Origin: Butyrivibrio sp.
Lineage (GTDB): Bacteria > Bacillota > Clostridia > Lachnospirales > Lachnospiraceae
NCBI GenBank assembly: GCA_017413105.1
Contig: JAFPVA010000170.1
Span: 1-64,000, forward strand
DNA length: 64,000 nt
Reading direction: 5' to 3'
Shown here: piece by piece, positions 15,963-23,504 of the stretch
How positions within the stretch are numbered: position 1 is the stretch's first letter
Layout: each line of letters opens with the position of its first letter
Program-made: the position numbers and the translations under genes
Notes under the pieces: model-generated
What the model was told of the DNA's origin: nothing
What the model saw: the letters and a program-made list of their open reading frames with translations, nothing else
Databases searched by the model: none

Positions 15963-16002
15963 AGAGTAACTGTGTTTAAAGAAAATATGGAGGCATGAAA
16001 AG

Positions 16003-16743
16003 ATGAAGAAGATTCTGGCTCTCATGATCGCAGGTGTTTTATTTGTGACCTCATCTGTATGCGTTTTTGCACAGGAGGGTACTACTGAAACTATTACAGA
16101 AGATGAAGAACTGGTGGGCTCTGCCAGCAAAGATGCTGAGGCTATCAAGAAAGAGGTAGAAGCTCTAAAGGAAAAGATTGAGGAACAGAACAAGCAGATG
16201 GAGGAGCAGACCAAGAAGATCGAGGCTCTCATCAACCAGGTTCAGGCCAGCATAAAGTCGAATTCAACTCCAGCTCAGACTACCCAGGGATCCAGTGCAG
16301 GAAGAACTCCTACCAACTCCGGAACCAGTGATGTAAGGACTCAGTCTCTTATCAGAAACAATGCTGTTTCCTATGGCTCCAATGTAGTTGCGCAGGGTGG
16401 CCACGTTGAAATAAACGGCGGAAAGAGTAATGTCACATTCCTTGTGGGCGTTCCGGATAATGCAACGATGAATTCCGCTGCAAGTCTTGCTACTAATTTA
16501 GGTGGATCACTTATTAACTGTATAACAGTAAGTTCTCAGGTTGCTTTCAGAAATGCAAAGGTTAACTTCTATATCACAGGCGTTAATATTGGCGACAATA
16601 TTGCAGTTTATCAGGTTCAGAACGGACAGTGGGTACAGCTCCAGACAGCAGAGATCAGAAAGGATCATGTGGTTGTTAACATGTCCAACACCGGCACCAT
16701 TGCATTCATGAGAGTTCCGGTACTTGCATCTGCAACGCACTGA
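16003..16743 (+). CDS. Secreted coiled-coil protein, function unknown
   Basis: A 246-residue exported protein. A signal peptide (MKKILALMIAGVLF..., cleavage near VFAQE, about residue 24) is followed by an acidic spacer, a strong heptad coiled coil at about 45-85 (EAIKKEVEALKEKIEEQNKQ), a Ser/Thr/Pro-rich linker and a beta-rich C-terminal domain from about 120 to 246. That domain resembles the terminal domain of other Lachnospiraceae exported proteins, but I do not recognise a named family. It is the last gene of the CpsB operon before a strong terminator, so it is probably an envelope partner of that system. Confidence 0.7.
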   Translation: MKKILALMIAGVLFVTSSVCVFAQEGTTETITEDEELVGSASKDAEAIKKEVEALKEKIEEQNKQMEEQTKKIEALINQVQASIKSNSTPAQTTQGSSAGRTPTNSGTSDVRTQSLIRNNAVSYGSNVVAQGGHVEINGGKSNVTFLVGVPDNATMNSAASLATNLGGSLINCITVSSQVAFRNAKVNFYITGVNIGDNIAVYQVQNGQWVQLQTAEIRKDHVVVNMSNTGTIAFMRVPVLASATH

Positions 16744-16754
16744 GAAACTATGAT

Positions 16755-16847
16755 GGCGACAAAATAGCAGGAAACACTAAAACAAAATAAACGGGAAGCT
16801 CTGATTTCAAGTTCAAAGAAATCGAGCTTCCCTTTTCTTTTGTCGCC
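16755..16847 (+). terminator. Nested terminator hairpin ending the CpsB operon
   Basis: Inner perfect stem GGGAAGCTC / GAGCTTCCC (16793-16801 with 16824-16832) followed by TTTTCTTTT. A second perfect 10-bp outer stem GGCGACAAAA / TTTTGTCGCC (16755-16764 with 16838-16847) encloses it. Confidence 0.85.
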
Positions 16848-16887
16848 TATTAGCTTTACAGTTACGATGATACATGATAAGGTTACA

Positions 16888-16921
16888 TAAGATTTTAATG
16901 ATGCAGTGTGCTAAAATCTTA
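16888..16921. repeat. Perfect inverted repeat upstream of hisC
   Basis: TAAGATTTTA (16888-16897) and TAAAATCTTA (16912-16921) are perfect complements around a 14-nt loop, 73 bp before the hisC start. It could be a repressor site or a weak hairpin. No T-box specifier or histidine leader peptide is visible. Confidence 0.5.
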
Positions 16922-16993
16922 TGGTTTATTTGTGTGACTATATGTGAAATGGAACTTTACTGATATTGATGATTGGATGAGATGGAGGAAAAG

Positions 16994-18052
16994 ATGAGCT
17001 GGGAAGATAATGTGAGAAAAGTTGTTCCATATACACCGGGTGAGCAGCCAAAGATAAAGAACATCATCAAGCTGAATACTAATGAGAATCCATATCCGCC
17101 GGCACCGGAAGTGGAAGAGGTGCTTAAGAATCTTACGGTGGATGATTTCAGAAAGTACCCTGATCCTACCTGTGACGAACTGGTAACGGCAGTTGCGGAT
17201 TTTTATAAAGTTGATAAAGAAAATGTCTTTGTGGGAGTGGGCTCGGACGATGTGCTTGCTATGGCATTTCTGACCTTTTTCAACTCAAAGGACCCGGAGA
17301 AGAAGGTTCTTTTCCCTGATATAACCTATTCATTTTATGATGTATGGGCTGACCTTTTCAGAATCCCGTTTGAGCAGGTCTCTTTAAAGGAGGATTTCAC
17401 CATAAATCCGGAGGATTACTACAAGGAAAATGCCGGGGTGGTAATAGCTAATCCCAATGCGCCGACAGGAGTTCTTTTGCCGCTGGAACAGATAGAAGAG
17501 ATTGTAAAAAGAAATCCTGATGTTGTGGTTATAGTGGATGAAGCCTATGTGGACTTTGGCGGTGAAAGTGCGCTCCCCCTTATTGATAAGTATGAAAACC
17601 TTCTGGTGGTGCAGACCTTCTCAAAATCCCGCTCAATGGCAGGAATGAGGATCGGCTATGCATTTGGTTCAAAAAAGATAATAAAGTATCTTCTTGATGC
17701 CAAATTTTCTTTTAACTCTTACACAATGAATATGCCCACGCTTTCTCTTGGAGCAGCCGCTATTAGAGACAGGGCTTATTTTGAAGAATGCAGAGAAAAA
17801 GTCATTGCCACAAGAGAGAGGATAAAACCTCTCCTGTCAGAGCTTGGCTTTACCTTCGGCGATTCAAAAACAAACTTTATTTTTGCTAAGCACGAAAAGA
17901 TGCACGGTAAAGACATATTTGCTTATTTGAGACAAAATGGTATAATAGTGCGTCGATTTGACTTACCAAGAATTGATGAATACCTGAGAATTTCCATCGG
18001 TACGGATGAGGAGATGGACAGGCTCATCAGTGTATTAAAGGAGTTTTTGTAA
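16994..18052 (+). CDS. hisC: Histidinol-phosphate aminotransferase
   Basis: PLP-dependent aminotransferase of the class I/II fold that converts imidazole-acetol phosphate to histidinol phosphate in histidine synthesis. The protein of 352 residues shows LNTNENPYPP, IANPNAPTG (151-159), DEAYVDF (182-188) and the PLP lysine in TFSKSRS (Lys211). Other his genes are absent, so a role as a stand-alone or broad-specificity aminotransferase is possible. ATG at 16994 with GGAGG at 16984-16988 is preferred to the ATG seven codons earlier. The stop overlaps the next start (TAATG). Confidence 0.92.
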   Translation: MSWEDNVRKVVPYTPGEQPKIKNIIKLNTNENPYPPAPEVEEVLKNLTVDDFRKYPDPTCDELVTAVADFYKVDKENVFVGVGSDDVLAMAFLTFFNSKDPEKKVLFPDITYSFYDVWADLFRIPFEQVSLKEDFTINPEDYYKENAGVVIANPNAPTGVLLPLEQIEEIVKRNPDVVVIVDEAYVDFGGESALPLIDKYENLLVVQTFSKSRSMAGMRIGYAFGSKKIIKYLLDAKFSFNSYTMNMPTLSLGAAAIRDRAYFEECREKVIATRERIKPLLSELGFTFGDSKTNFIFAKHEKMHGKDIFAYLRQNGIIVRRFDLPRIDEYLRISIGTDEEMDRLISVLKEFL

Positions 18053-18528
18053 TGTTTAAGGAGTATCTTATTGTATTTTTGATTTCTATGGTTCCGCTGG
18101 TTGAGCTTCGTGGGGCAGTTCCCTATGCAATCTTAAGAGGCCTTCCGGTGCTTCCAAGCTATATCATAGCTATTATAGGTAATATGATTCCTGTACCTAT
18201 TATTTTCTTCTTCGCAAGAAAAGTTCTGGAGTGGGGAAAGGATAAGCCAGTGATCGGCGGTTTCTTTACCTTCTGTCTTGAAAAAGGCCATAAGGGAGGA
18301 GAGGCACTTAAGGAGAAGGCTGGAAAAGGCTTATACTGGGCGCTGTTTCTCTTTGTAGGAATTCCTATTCCGGGAACAGGCGCTTGGACCGGAACACTTG
18401 CGGCTTCTATCCTTGATATGGACTTTAAAAAGAGTGTAAAGGCGGTTATTTGCGGTGTTGTTCTTGCAGGCCTTATAATGGGAACCGGAACAAAAGTTGT
18501 TACTTTGATTGCCAGTCTCTTTGGCTGA
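18052..18528 (+). CDS. Small multidrug-export family membrane protein (COG2426)
   Basis: A 158-residue integral membrane protein with about four helices. It matches the Sm_multidrug_ex family (COG2426) by VPLVELRGAVPYAI near the start and the central GIPIPGTGAWTGTLAA motif. The motif is shared with DedA-like transporters, and the drug-export role is only weakly supported in the literature. Its start overlaps the hisC stop, with AAGGAG inside the end of hisC, so it is translationally coupled. Confidence 0.85.
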   Translation: MFKEYLIVFLISMVPLVELRGAVPYAILRGLPVLPSYIIAIIGNMIPVPIIFFFARKVLEWGKDKPVIGGFFTFCLEKGHKGGEALKEKAGKGLYWALFLFVGIPIPGTGAWTGTLAASILDMDFKKSVKAVICGVVLAGLIMGTGTKVVTLIASLFG

Positions 18529-18540
18529 TGGTGAAAAGAT

Positions 18541-19407
18541 ATGGAAGCATATACAGATTTTGCAGCTGTTTATGACACATTTATGGATGAAACGCCCTAT
18601 GAGGAGTGGGGCGTTTTTGTTTCGTCACTGATAGAAAAATATGGCATTTCAAAGCCGGTGAAAGTAAAGAACGATGCTGGCAGCAGTGCCTGTGATGACG
18701 GCTGCGACACTTTGGAAGGCGAAACTCCGGAAGATACTGAGGCAGCTCTTGAACAGGAGAAAAATCTTGTGGTGGAGCTGGGCTGCGGAACAGGAAGCTT
18801 TACCATGGTAATGGCTAAAAAAGGTTATGATATCATGGGAATCGACCTTTCACCTGATATGCTGGACATTGCCAGGAAAAAGAGCAAGGCAGCAGGCCTT
18901 GATATCATGTATCTTGAGCAGGATATGAGCGAGCTTGATCTGTATTGCACTACCGGAACCGTGATCAGTGTGTGCGACAGTGTCAATTATCTTTTGGAAG
19001 ATGAGGAAGTGCGCAGTACCTTTAGGCTGGTAAATAATTTTCTTTTCCCTAAGGGGATATTTATCTTCGATTTCAATACGCTTCATAAATACAGGGATGT
19101 GATCGGAGATACGACAATAGCGGAGAACCGCGAAGACTGCAGTTTCATCTGGGAGAATTACTACCATGATGAAGAACACATAAATGAGTATGACCTGACA
19201 ATTTACTATAGAAGTGGTGCGGATTCTGAGAATTTTAAAAGATCTGTAGAAACCCACTATCAAAGAGGGTATACTCTTGAAGAGATGAAAGCTTTTGTAA
19301 AAGAAGCCGGACTTGAGTTTGTGACTGCAATTGATGCGGATACTAAAAATGCTCCGGATGCTGACAGCGAGAGAATTTACGTTGTCTGCAGAGAGTCCGG
19401 AAAATAA
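18541..19407 (+). CDS. Class I SAM-dependent methyltransferase
   Basis: A 288-residue Rossmann-fold methyltransferase. Motif I VVELGCGTGSF and the following GIDLSPDML bind S-adenosylmethionine; FDFNTLHKY lies in the post-motif region. The N-terminus YTDFAAVYDTFMD is typical of YqeM/UbiE-like Firmicutes methyltransferases. An acidic insertion of about 35 residues (around 40-75) precedes motif I, and family members usually lack it. Third gene of the hisC transcription unit, 12 bp after the membrane protein. Substrate unknown. Confidence 0.85.
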   Translation: MEAYTDFAAVYDTFMDETPYEEWGVFVSSLIEKYGISKPVKVKNDAGSSACDDGCDTLEGETPEDTEAALEQEKNLVVELGCGTGSFTMVMAKKGYDIMGIDLSPDMLDIARKKSKAAGLDIMYLEQDMSELDLYCTTGTVISVCDSVNYLLEDEEVRSTFRLVNNFLFPKGIFIFDFNTLHKYRDVIGDTTIAENREDCSFIWENYYHDEEHINEYDLTIYYRSGADSENFKRSVETHYQRGYTLEEMKAFVKEAGLEFVTAIDADTKNAPDADSERIYVVCRESGK

Positions 19408-19556
19408 AGATATCTTATGAATCTCTTATTCGTGATATAATATGGAGATGACAGGGGCTAAGGTCATAATGATTTGTCTGATGAGCGTTATGGCAGGTTG
19501 AGCCTATATTTTGAACACTTGTGCATCAGGTATTATAGCGAAAGGAGATTTTGGGA

Positions 19557-20174
19557 ATGTTTGAACAGGTAAAGCTTAGCGTAGACATGAATGGCCTTGA
19601 GCCGCACATTGACCAGCTTACAATGGAAACACATTATGGGAAGCACCATGCAGCCTATACCAAGACTTTCAATGAGCTGGCACAGAAGGCCGGAGTGGAC
19701 AACCTTCCTGTAGAGGAAGTGCTCAGGACTCTCGACAAGATTTCTGATGAGACCTTGAGAAAGGGCCTTAGAAATCAGGGCGGTGGCTATTACAACCACA
19801 ATCTTTATTTTTCAACTCTTTCAGCCAATCCTGAAAAGGCTCCTACCGGAAGATTAAAAGAAGAAATTGATAAGACTTTTGGCAGCCTTGAGGCTGTAAT
19901 AGATCAGCTCTCCAAGGCAGCAGCCGGACAGTTTGGCTCCGGATGGTCATTCCTTTCAGCTGATAAGGCCGGAAATCTATATGTGACTGCTTCGCCCAAC
20001 CAGGATAATCCTTTCAGCGAGGGAACAGACAGAACGCCGATATTGGCACTAGATGTCTGGGAGCATGCATATTACTTAAAATACAAGAATCTCAGGGCTG
20101 ATTATATAAAGGCATTCTGGGAAGTTCTTGACTGGAAAGTAGTAACTGAGAATTACGAGAAAGTCATAGGATAA
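19557..20174 (+). CDS. Superoxide dismutase, Fe/Mn family
   Basis: Cytoplasmic enzyme of 205 residues that dismutates superoxide to hydrogen peroxide and oxygen. All four metal ligands are present: His26 (THYGKHH), His81 (YYNHNLYF), Asp166 and His170 (DVWEHAYY). The usual G-G-H-x-N-H motif reads GGGYYNH. A Gln in NQDNP (about 149) sits where Mn enzymes carry their metal-tuning Gln, so a Mn or cambialistic enzyme is likely. ATG at 19557 with AAAGGAG nine bases upstream is favoured over TTG at 19551. Confidence 0.94.
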   Translation: MFEQVKLSVDMNGLEPHIDQLTMETHYGKHHAAYTKTFNELAQKAGVDNLPVEEVLRTLDKISDETLRKGLRNQGGGYYNHNLYFSTLSANPEKAPTGRLKEEIDKTFGSLEAVIDQLSKAAAGQFGSGWSFLSADKAGNLYVTASPNQDNPFSEGTDRTPILALDVWEHAYYLKYKNLRADYIKAFWEVLDWKVVTENYEKVIG

Positions 20175-20185
20175 ACATATATATG

Positions 20186-20217
20186 GGTGGGTGCCAAACT
20201 TTCTTTTGGCGCCTGCC
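20186..20217 (+). terminator. Hairpin after the superoxide dismutase gene
   Basis: Arms 20186-20198 and 20205-20217 pair over 13 bp with three G-U wobbles and a 6-nt loop, but no T-run follows. It may be a weak terminator or processing hairpin before the next gene. Confidence 0.45.
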
Positions 20218-20250
20218 TAAACGATAAAAATAAGGAAGTCAGAACATATT

Positions 20251-21219
20251 ATGGAAAAAATAAGTGTATCAGTAGTAGTACCGGTATTCAATGAAGAAGG
20301 AAATATCGCAAAACTCCATAAGGAGATAAAGGATGTGTGCGAACACAACGGATATGAATATGAGATCATATTCATAAACGATGGTTCTACTGACAGCACT
20401 GAAGAAGTCTGCAGAACTCTTTCGCCTCTTAAACTTATAACAATGAGAAAGAACTTTGGACAGACTGCGGCTATGGATGCCGGAATCAAAGCGGCACAAT
20501 ATGAGTATATTGTTACCATGGACGGCGATGGCCAGAACGATCCTGCTGACATTCCCAATATGCTGGCATACCTCAAAGAGCATGATCTTGATGTGGTTTC
20601 CGGATGGCGCAAGAACAGGAAGGATACCTTCATGAAGCGATTTGTTTCAAGAGGAGCTAATTTCCTTAGATATCTTCTTGTCCATGATGGAATTCATGAC
20701 AGCGGGTGTTCTCTTAAGGTTTATAAAAAAGAGTGTTTTAAGGGCATAACTCTTTACGGAGAGCAGCACAGATTCATTCCTGCTATCCTTAAGATAAAGG
20801 GCTTTACCGTAGGTGAAGTAGTGGTTAATCACAGAGCAAGAACTTCCGGCTATACCAAGTACAACTGGAAGCGTACCATCAAGGGATTTGTTGATATGAT
20901 CTCCGTGTGGTTCTGGAACAAATTCGCTACAAGGCCTCTGCATCTTCTTGGCGGTATAGGATTTATCTTTGAAATTTTGGGATTTGCCTGCGGCATCTGG
21001 TCTATAGTTCTTTTTGCAATGGGTAGAAAGATGTCCAATAACATTTTCCCGCCACTTTTGACAGTGTTCTTTGTTATTATCGGACTTTTGATGATAATAT
21101 TTGGCCTTATGAGTGAGATCCTGATCAAGACCTATTATGGAGTACACGTGGATACGCCATATAGTATCAAGTCAATTGAGGATATGGACAGTTACTGTTC
21201 AGGCAGAAATGCGCACTAA
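20251..21219 (+). CDS. GT2 glycosyltransferase, GtrB/DPM1-like with two membrane helices
   Basis: A 322-residue family 2 glycosyltransferase like the gene at 10083: VSVVVPVFNEEGNI, the nucleotide-binding INDGSTDST, and the catalytic MDGDGQNDP motif. Two membrane helices near the C-terminus lie at about 225-255 and 262-290. Expected to make a polyprenyl-phosphate sugar at the cytoplasmic membrane. The last twelve or so codons (ending SGRNAH) fall inside the 67-bp repeat at 21191-21257, so the repeat appears to supply the stop codon. Ribosome binding site AAGGAAG. Confidence 0.88.
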   Translation: MEKISVSVVVPVFNEEGNIAKLHKEIKDVCEHNGYEYEIIFINDGSTDSTEEVCRTLSPLKLITMRKNFGQTAAMDAGIKAAQYEYIVTMDGDGQNDPADIPNMLAYLKEHDLDVVSGWRKNRKDTFMKRFVSRGANFLRYLLVHDGIHDSGCSLKVYKKECFKGITLYGEQHRFIPAILKIKGFTVGEVVVNHRARTSGYTKYNWKRTIKGFVDMISVWFWNKFATRPLHLLGGIGFIFEILGFACGIWSIVLFAMGRKMSNNIFPPLLTVFFVIIGLLMIIFGLMSEILIKTYYGVHVDTPYSIKSIEDMDSYCSGRNAH

Positions 21220-21257
21220 GTTGCGCATTTCGTGAGAACTTGATGCAGGAGTGAGCG
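21191..21257 (-). repeat. 67-bp palindromic repeat, copy 2 (inverted relative to copy 1)
   Basis: Reverse-complement partner of 75-141 with the same perfect GAAATGCGCA / TGCGCATTTC stem. It covers the 3' end of the GT2 coding sequence including its stop. Differences from copy 1 lie mainly in the loop and in a 7-bp patch. Confidence 0.75.
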
Positions 21258-21276
21258 GCAACCTGTTAAAAAGTTG

Positions 21277-21282
21277 TTGACA
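21277..21282 (+). promoter_or_regulatory. Probable -35 box of the rplJ promoter
   Basis: A consensus TTGACA at 21277-21282 lies 36 bp before the start of the L10 leader structure. The following bases are A/T only and the -10 box is not clear: TATGAT at 21295 is too close, and TAAAGT at 21300 has the right spacing but is weak. Confidence 0.45.
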
Positions 21283-21312
21283 ATAAAAAAATAATATGAT
21301 AAAGTATCAAAG

Positions 21313-21447
21313 GTTGTCAGATAAACAAAGGACAACATGCCGAAGACAGCAGGTGTTCCCTTGAGGAACATAATGTGAATGCGCCTGCCGAGGAAAAGTT
21401 TTGATAAGACTTTTTTACCTCTCGATGTCTTCGAGAGGTTTTTCTTT
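21313..21447 (+). ncRNA. Ribosomal protein L10 leader RNA
   Basis: Autoregulatory leader bound by the L10(L12)4 complex in Firmicutes. Visible pairings are GTTGTC/GACAAC (21313-21318 with 21331-21336), GCAGG/CCTGC (21349-21353 with 21384-21388) and GTTCC/GGAAC (21355-21359 with 21365-21369). A long-range CGAAGACA/TGTCTTCG pair joins 21341-21348 with 21426-21433. A terminator stem ACCTCTCGA/TCGAGAGGT (21417-21425 with 21431-21439) and T-run are mutually exclusive with the GAGGAAAAGT / ACTTTTTTACCTC hairpin. This gives transcription attenuation ahead of rplJ. Confidence 0.9.
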
Positions 21448-21476
21448 GGCGGTAAATTCTATAAGGAGGTAAAAAA

Positions 21477-22037
21477 ATGGCAAAGGTTGAACTTAAAAAG
21501 CCTGTAGTTGAAGAGATTTCTGCAAAGATTAAAGACGCTCAGGCTGTCGTACTTGTAGATCACCGCGGACTTACTGTTGCACAGGATACTGAGCTTCGTA
21601 AGAAACTTCGTGAAGAAGGCGTATCATATAAGGTTTACAAGAATACGATGATGAACTTCGCATTCCAGGGAACAGATTTCGAGCAGCTCAAGGATCTTCT
21701 TAACGGACCTTCAGCAATGGCTGTATCTGAGTCAGATCCAGCAGCTCCAGCTCGTGTTCTTTATGAGTTTGCTAAGAATGCTAAGGCTCTTGAGATTAAG
21801 GGTGGTGTTATAGAAGGCAAGTTCTATGACGCTGAGGCAATGACTGAGATTGCTTCAATTCCTTCAAGAGAGGTTCTTCTTTCAAGACTTCTTGGATCTA
21901 TGCAGTCACCTATCTCTAACCTGGCTCGCGTTCTTAATCAGATCGCTGAGAAGGACGGAGAGGCAGCTCCTGCTACAGAGGAAGCTCCAGCTGAAGAAGC
22001 TGCAGCACCTGCAGAAGAAGCACCAGCAGCAGAGTAA
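21477..22037 (+). CDS. rplJ: 50S ribosomal protein L10
   Basis: Stalk-base protein of the large ribosomal subunit that binds 23S rRNA and anchors L7/L12 dimers. A 186-residue protein with VVLVDHRGLTVAQ and YKVYKNTMMNFA near the start, typical of L10. A long C-terminal Ala/Glu/Pro tail (after about 155) extends beyond the L12-binding helix. Strong ribosome binding site AAGGAGGT. Regulated by the leader just upstream. The usual upstream partners rplK-rplA are not here, as is common in Clostridia when an L10 leader separates the units. Confidence 0.97.
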   Translation: MAKVELKKPVVEEISAKIKDAQAVVLVDHRGLTVAQDTELRKKLREEGVSYKVYKNTMMNFAFQGTDFEQLKDLLNGPSAMAVSESDPAAPARVLYEFAKNAKALEIKGGVIEGKFYDAEAMTEIASIPSREVLLSRLLGSMQSPISNLARVLNQIAEKDGEAAPATEEAPAEEAAAPAEEAPAAE

Positions 22038-22140
22038 TATTTGCTCTGTAAGTAGACCGATTGCGGCTACATGATTCAGCAACAGCTGAATAGAAAATGA
22101 CGAAATAATTTTAAATTATACTAAATGGAGGTATATTATA

Positions 22141-22515
22141 ATGGCAAAGTTAACAACAGCAGAATTTATCGATGCTATCAAAGAGCTTACAGTGCTCGAG
22201 TTAAATGATCTTGTAAAGGCTTGTGAGGAAGAGTTCGGCGTATCTGCAGCAGCAGGCGTTGTAGTTGCAGCAGCTCCTGGCGCAGCAGCAGCTGGTGAGG
22301 AGAAGACTGAGTTCAACGTAGAGCTTACAGAGGTTGGTCCTAACAAGGTTAAGGTTATCAAGGTTGTTCGTGAGATCACAGGTCTTGGACTTAAGGAAGC
22401 AAAGGATCTCGTAGACGGCGCTCCTAAGATGATCAAGGAGAACGCTTCTAAGGCTGAGGCTGATGATATCAAGGCTAAGGTTGAGGCTGAGGGTGCAAAG
22501 GTTACTCTTAAGTAA
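22141..22515 (+). CDS. rplL: 50S ribosomal protein L7/L12
   Basis: Flexible stalk protein that recruits translation factors. The protein is 124 residues: N-terminal dimerisation domain (about 1-35), Ala-rich hinge ([15 protein letters not shown]) and conserved C-terminal domain with [24 protein letters not shown]. Preceded by TGGAGGT. Co-transcribed with rplJ, about 100 bp apart, and ended by a terminator. Confidence 0.98.
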   Translation: MAKLTTAEFIDAIKELTVLELNDLVKACEEEFGVSAAAGVVVAAAPGAAAAGEEKTEFNVELTEVGPNKVKVIKVVREITGLGLKEAKDLVDGAPKMIKENASKAEADDIKAKVEAEGAKVTLK

Positions 22516-22538
22516 TTTTTTGAATCAGACTATTATAA

Positions 22539-22575
22539 GGGCAGATGCAAAGTTTTTGCGTCTGCTCTTTTTTTA
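22539..22575 (+). terminator. Terminator of rplJ-rplL
   Basis: GGGCAGATGCAA and TTGCGTCTGCTC pair over 12 bp with two G-U wobbles and are followed by a run of T. Confidence 0.85.
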
Positions 22576-22584
22576 TACTATAAT
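22556..22584 (+). promoter_or_regulatory. Promoter of the PqqD-nucleotidyltransferase operon
   Basis: TTGCGT at 22556-22561 and a perfect TATAAT at 22579-22584 are 17 bp apart. The -35 box lies in the 3' arm of the rplL terminator, so the two signals share bases. Confidence 0.65.
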
Positions 22585-22619
22585 GTTGTTTGAATTATTT
22601 TGGGACGGGGGATTATCTT

Positions 22620-22883
22620 ATGGAACTTAGCGATGTTGTGAAGCTTAAAAAGGACCTGAATGTTACCGATCTTTCCGGTGAGAAGGTAATGATCGATTTT
22701 GAATCCGGTAAGTATTTTATGCTCAAAGGGGCAGGAAATGCTATCTGGGATATTATCCAGGAAGAGATTACTGTAGAGGGAATAATTGATAAGCTTACCT
22801 CAGAATATGATATCTCCAGGGAAGACTGTGAGAAATCAGTTAAGGCTTTTCTTGAAAAGCTGAAGGAATTAGATTTTATTTGA
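22620..22883 (+). CDS. PqqD-like RiPP recognition element protein
   Basis: An 87-residue PqqD-family protein (RiPP recognition element fold) with the expected pattern: LSGEKVMIDFESGKYFMLK, NAIWDIIQEEITVEGIIDKL and a final FLEKLKELDFI. Such proteins bind the leader of a ribosomally made peptide, or in lasso systems act as the B1 leader-binding half. The ATG at 22620 after GGGACGGGGG is preferred to a TTG 30 bp earlier. It heads a five-gene run ending with an HPr-kinase-like gene. No precursor peptide gene was found beside it. Confidence 0.82.
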   Translation: MELSDVVKLKKDLNVTDLSGEKVMIDFESGKYFMLKGAGNAIWDIIQEEITVEGIIDKLTSEYDISREDCEKSVKAFLEKLKELDFI

Positions 22884-22898
22884 TTTTGGAGTTTTGTT

Positions 22899-23480
22899 TT
22901 GCTTAAGTGGAGTGATTTGCGCCTTGTAAAGGTGGTATTCTGGAGAGAAATTTCCGGAATACATTTTATGCATATAGCGATAGTTTGTATATTAGCTCTC
23001 CTGGTTTTTATACCGGGGATTATCAGAATAAAAAAGAAAAAGAGTACGATTGTTGATGTGATTCTTTCATATCTTTTGTGTGTATGTGTGGGAATAGTGC
23101 TTCTTATTACTATTTTCAGGCGAGAGGCGGGGTATCCCAGAAATATCATCAGTCCGTTTCCAACCTGGGAAAATTATGGTGGAAACTGGTTCAAGACGAT
23201 ATTCAGCTTCTTTAATATCATTCTCTTTGTGCCTTTTGGCCTTTTGGTAAGATTAAAACAGTATAGGGTTCCGGAGAAAAAGGCATTTATTTTTACGGCA
23301 CTTATGGGTATTTTATTCACATTATTTATCGAAAATACGCAGCTTATTACACAAACAGGGTATTTTGAATTTACGGATATGCTGAATAACTTTATTGGTG
23401 GAATGTTGGGGGCTAAGCTTGGGGCAATTGTACTTATTTGCCATGATGCGCTTTTTAAGGCTGATAAGTGTAGGCTGTAA
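22899..23480 (+). CDS. VanZ-like membrane protein
   Basis: A 193-residue membrane protein with about four to five helices. The VanZ pattern is clear in SPFPTWENYGGNWFKTIFS, NIILFVPFGLL and the glutamate-containing FIENTQLI, followed by DMLNNFIGGMLG. VanZ itself gives low-level teicoplanin resistance, but most homologues are of unknown function. A TTG start at 22899 has GGAG seven bases upstream; an ATG at residue 24 would remove a short N-terminal segment. It lies between the PqqD and nucleotidyltransferase genes, an uncommon position. Confidence 0.82.
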   Translation: MLKWSDLRLVKVVFWREISGIHFMHIAIVCILALLVFIPGIIRIKKKKSTIVDVILSYLLCVCVGIVLLITIFRREAGYPRNIISPFPTWENYGGNWFKTIFSFFNIILFVPFGLLVRLKQYRVPEKKAFIFTALMGILFTLFIENTQLITQTGYFEFTDMLNNFIGGMLGAKLGAIVLICHDALFKADKCRL

Positions 23481-23504
23481 TAATAATTTGGCGGGATTAT
23501 TTGG

